NCBI GenBank assembly: GCA_946885755.1
Contig: CAMPHB010000040.1
Coordinates: 1 to 8,666 of the forward strand
DNA: 8,666 nt
Origin: an uncultured Methylophaga sp.
Lineage (GTDB): Bacteria > Pseudomonadota > Gammaproteobacteria > Nitrosococcales > Methylophagaceae
Reading direction: 5' to 3'
Shown: positions 7,096-8,666 of the stretch, piece by piece
How positions within the stretch are numbered: the first letter of the stretch is position 1
Layout: each line of letters begins with the position of its first letter
Made by a program: the position numbers and the translations under genes
The notes under the pieces: model-generated
Database searches by the model: none
Seen by the model: the letters and a program-made list of their open reading frames with translations, nothing else
What the model was told of the DNA's origin: nothing

Positions 7096-7923
7096 ATGTC
7101 ATACCTCACCCCCACCGAATTTGTTAAAAAAATGGTCGATGCCGGCGAAAGCAAAATCAAAATGGCACCGCGCGATGTCTTACTGCGAGCCTATATGGCC
7201 GGTGCCATTCTGACGCTGGCGGTTGCTTTTGCTGTTACAGCCGCCGTCCAAACCGGTTTGCCGATTGTTGGCGCACTGGTGTTTCCAGTCGGCTTTGTGC
7301 TGCTGAATTTGCTGGGCTTTGATTTGCTGACCGGTGTGTTTGCGCTGGTGCCGCTGACCTTATTCGATAAACGCCGCGGCTGCACTTTTAAAGGCATGCT
7401 GAAAAACTGGGGCATTGTGCTGACCGGTAATTTATTCGGCGCACTGACCACCGTTTTGCTGATGAGTATCTTCTGGACTTATGGCTTTTCAGCCGAACCG
7501 GGTGCCGCAGGACAAGCCATTGCCAAAGCGGCGGAAGCCCGCACACTGGGCTTTGCAGCCCACGGCGCTTCAGGCTGGCTAACGGTGTTTGTCGCCGGCA
7601 TTTTATGTAACTGGATGGTGTCGGTCGGCGTGGTTGGCGCCATGATTTCCAGTACGGTGGGCGGCAAAGTAATTGCCATGTGGCTGCCTATCGCGCTGTT
7701 CTTCGGACTGGTGTTTGAGCATTGTGTGGTCAATATGTTCCTGTTTCCGATGGGCATGCTGATGGGCGCTGATATCACGATTGCCGACTGGTTATTGTGG
7801 AACGAAATTCCGGTGATTCTCGGCAATCTGGTAGGCGGACTGGTATTAACCGGCAGCGCCTTGTACGCCACCCATAACAAAACCGGCGCATTAACCTCAG
7901 AAATGTCTGAACAAAGCGCCTGA
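7096..7923 (+). CDS. Formate/nitrite transporter (FNT) family channel, cyanase-linked
   Basis: This 275-residue inner-membrane protein fits the pentameric FNT family. Six hydrophobic segments lie at about 30-51, 57-80, 107-130, 161-188, 194-219 and 235-259. Family hallmarks are GFDLLTGVF (74-82, the broken-helix loop region), the second broken helix with GILCNWMV (168-175), and the central pore histidine H209 in FEHCVVNMF. By gapless comparison with E. coli FocA from N172 backwards, the pore lysine (K156 in FocA) is a histidine here (H156). The insert around 132-152 (AEPGAAGQAIAKAAEART) makes the loop before helix 4 longer than I would expect. FNT proteins move small monovalent anions such as formate or nitrite. 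The neighbouring cynS suggests cyanate, nitrite or bicarbonate, but the sequence does not decide this. AGCGGAG five bases upstream supports the start. It is probably driven by the sigma-54-like element and ends at a terminator before cynS. Confidence 0.9.
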   Translation: MSYLTPTEFVKKMVDAGESKIKMAPRDVLLRAYMAGAILTLAVAFAVTAAVQTGLPIVGALVFPVGFVLLNLLGFDLLTGVFALVPLTLFDKRRGCTFKGMLKNWGIVLTGNLFGALTTVLLMSIFWTYGFSAEPGAAGQAIAKAAEARTLGFAAHGASGWLTVFVAGILCNWMVSVGVVGAMISSTVGGKVIAMWLPIALFFGLVFEHCVVNMFLFPMGMLMGADITIADWLLWNEIPVILGNLVGGLVLTGSALYATHNKTGALTSEMSEQSA

Positions 7924-7930
7924 TTTTCCG

Positions 7931-7967
7931 GCGGGTCTGATCCTCAGCCAGTCAGATCCGCTTTTTT
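7931..7967 (+). terminator. Intrinsic terminator between FNT and cynS
   Basis: A 10-bp stem (GCGGGTCTGA at 7931-7940 with TCAGATCCGC at 7952-7961, one G-U pair) closes an 11-nt loop and is followed directly by six T residues (7962-7967). This is a textbook intrinsic terminator, seven bases after the FNT stop codon and ending 18 bp before the cynS ATG. It may be an attenuator or an mRNA-stabilising hairpin rather than a full stop, since little room remains for a separate cynS promoter. Confidence 0.88.
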
Positions 7968-7985
7968 CTCTAGCTCGGATTATTT

Positions 7986-8426
7986 ATGAATAAACTCGCC
8001 ATGACACAGGCCATTATGGTCGCCAAAGACAGCAAAGAACTGACCTGGGAGGCCATCGGCAACAGTATGGGCATGTCACCGGTATGGGTCACATCGGCCT
8101 GTTTAGGCATGAACAGCATGTCACCAGAAGCCGCCAAAAAACTCTGCCAGCTGCTGGATTTGGGCACCGAAGTTGAACTGGCGCTGGCAGCTTATCCAAC
8201 CAAGGTATGGGATCAGGCCGTGCCGACCGACCCGCTGATTTATCGGCTTTATGAAATCGTCGGTGTCTATGGGCCGACTTTAAAAGAAGTCATTCAGGAA
8301 AAATTCGGTGACGGCATTATGAGCGCCATCGATTTCAGCATGTCGGTCGACAAGCAGGAAGACCCGAAAGGCGACCGCGTGGTGGTCACCATGAATGGTA
8401 AATTTCTGCCCTACAAATCCTGGTAG
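7986..8426 (+). CDS. cynS: Cyanase (cyanate hydratase)
   Basis: This enzyme converts cyanate plus bicarbonate to carbamate and CO2, the carbamate then breaking down to ammonia and CO2. It therefore both detoxifies cyanate and supplies nitrogen. The protein has 146 residues against 156 in E. coli, the difference lying in a shorter N terminus. An N-terminal helix-turn-helix-like domain (about 5-75) precedes the catalytic C-terminal domain. The catalytic triad is R87, E90 (YRLYE) and S113 (GIMSAI), with the same relative spacing as R96, E99 and S122 of E. coli CynS. The block TLKEVIQEKFGDGIMSAIDF (98-117) and the C-terminal NGKFLPYKSW are typical. Family members form decamers with active sites between dimers. 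The ribosome site is weak (GGA, nine bases from the ATG). The gene follows the FNT gene past a terminator and faces a second FNT gene 15 bp away. No cynR regulator is in view. Confidence 0.97.
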   Translation: MNKLAMTQAIMVAKDSKELTWEAIGNSMGMSPVWVTSACLGMNSMSPEAAKKLCQLLDLGTEVELALAAYPTKVWDQAVPTDPLIYRLYEIVGVYGPTLKEVIQEKFGDGIMSAIDFSMSVDKQEDPKGDRVVVTMNGKFLPYKSW

Positions 8427-8441
8427 GGATGCTGGCGCCGG

Positions 8442-8666
8442 CTATTTGACTGCCGGTGGCCGTGCGTAAACGTAAACCAGATAGTAGGCCATCGCCACAA
8501 AACCGGCACCACCGACAATATTACCGAGTGTCACCGGGATAAGGTTACCCAGCAAACCGCCAAAATCCAGCGCCTGTAATTGTTCAGGCGTGAAATGGCT
8601 GGCAGCAACAATCGCCTGATCCGCTGCGGCAATCATGGCGATCGGGATCATGTACATATTGGCGAC
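8442..8666 (-). CDS. Second FNT family channel, C-terminal fragment cut by window edge
   Basis: This reading frame is open to the right edge, so the gene starts beyond the window; 74 C-terminal residues are seen. The fragment opens with VANMYMIPIAM, which normally follows the central pore histidine in FNT proteins (HSVANMY-type). It continues to NLIPVTLGNIVGGAGFVAMAYYLVY, the last transmembrane helix and its entrance loop. This tail is the standard FocA/NirC-like type and differs clearly from the FNT gene at 7096-7923 (NEIPVILGNLVGG, FEHCVVNMFLFPMGM), so the two are not recent duplicates. The internal ATG near 8657 is not the true start. It converges with cynS across 15 bp. Substrate is unknown. 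Confidence 0.87.
   Translation of the reverse strand, partial: VANMYMIPIAMIAAADQAIVAASHFTPEQLQALDFGGLLGNLIPVTLGNIVGGAGFVAMAYYLVYVYARPPAVK

Noticed and set aside
7479..7880. 133-codon open frame on the minus strand inside the FNT gene
   Set aside because: It is antisense to a convincing FNT protein, has a composition typical of shadow frames, and shows no recognisable motif.
8437..8456. GC-rich inverted repeat between cynS and the second FNT gene, considered as a bidirectional terminator
   Set aside because: The 6-bp GCCGGC/GCCGGT stem has no T tract on either strand and overlaps the FNT stop region.

Overview
The window looks like a chromosomal segment of a gammaproteobacterium. Codon use and base composition are even throughout, the proteins resemble gammaproteobacterial families (a YbgI-type Nif3 protein, a YbbO-like SDR, a Pseudomonas-like CheR), and Shine-Dalgarno sites are recognisable at most starts. 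No tRNA, rRNA, CRISPR array, insertion sequence or phage gene was seen. The species cannot be named from this sequence.

Left part (1-2211, minus strand): a tight three-gene unit transcribed right to left. It runs from a Nif3/YbgI-type metal protein, through a YihY/BrkB membrane protein with an extra C-terminal winged-helix-like part, to the first 34 codons of coaBC (coenzyme A synthesis), which is cut by the window edge. The spacings are 10 bp and an 8-bp overlap, so co-transcription is likely.

Middle (2264-6922): a DUF4126 membrane protein (+) converges with an orphan cheR methyltransferase (-), and their stop codons overlap. Divergent from cheR is a YbbO-like short-chain dehydrogenase (+). 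It is followed by a separately expressed membrane-bound PAS-GGDEF-EAL protein (+) whose cyclase and phosphodiesterase signature residues both look complete. No other chemotaxis genes are present.

Right part (6923-8666): a nitrogen-related locus. A 173-bp intergenic region carries a sigma-54-like -24/-12 element and, about 100 bp upstream of the predicted start point, an NtrC-like dyad. Downstream are a formate/nitrite-transporter (FNT) family channel and cynS (cyanase). A strong intrinsic terminator lies between these two genes, ending only 18 bp before the cynS start codon. A second, different FNT gene converges on cynS from the right and runs off the edge. The simplest reading is import of a small anion (cyanate, nitrite or bicarbonate) coupled to cyanate breakdown to ammonia and CO2 under nitrogen control. 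The cyanase is firm, the FNT substrates are inference, and the regulation rests on motif matches only.

Nothing here amounts to a clearly new system. The most unusual part is the FNT-terminator-cynS-FNT arrangement with its putative nitrogen-regulated promoter.
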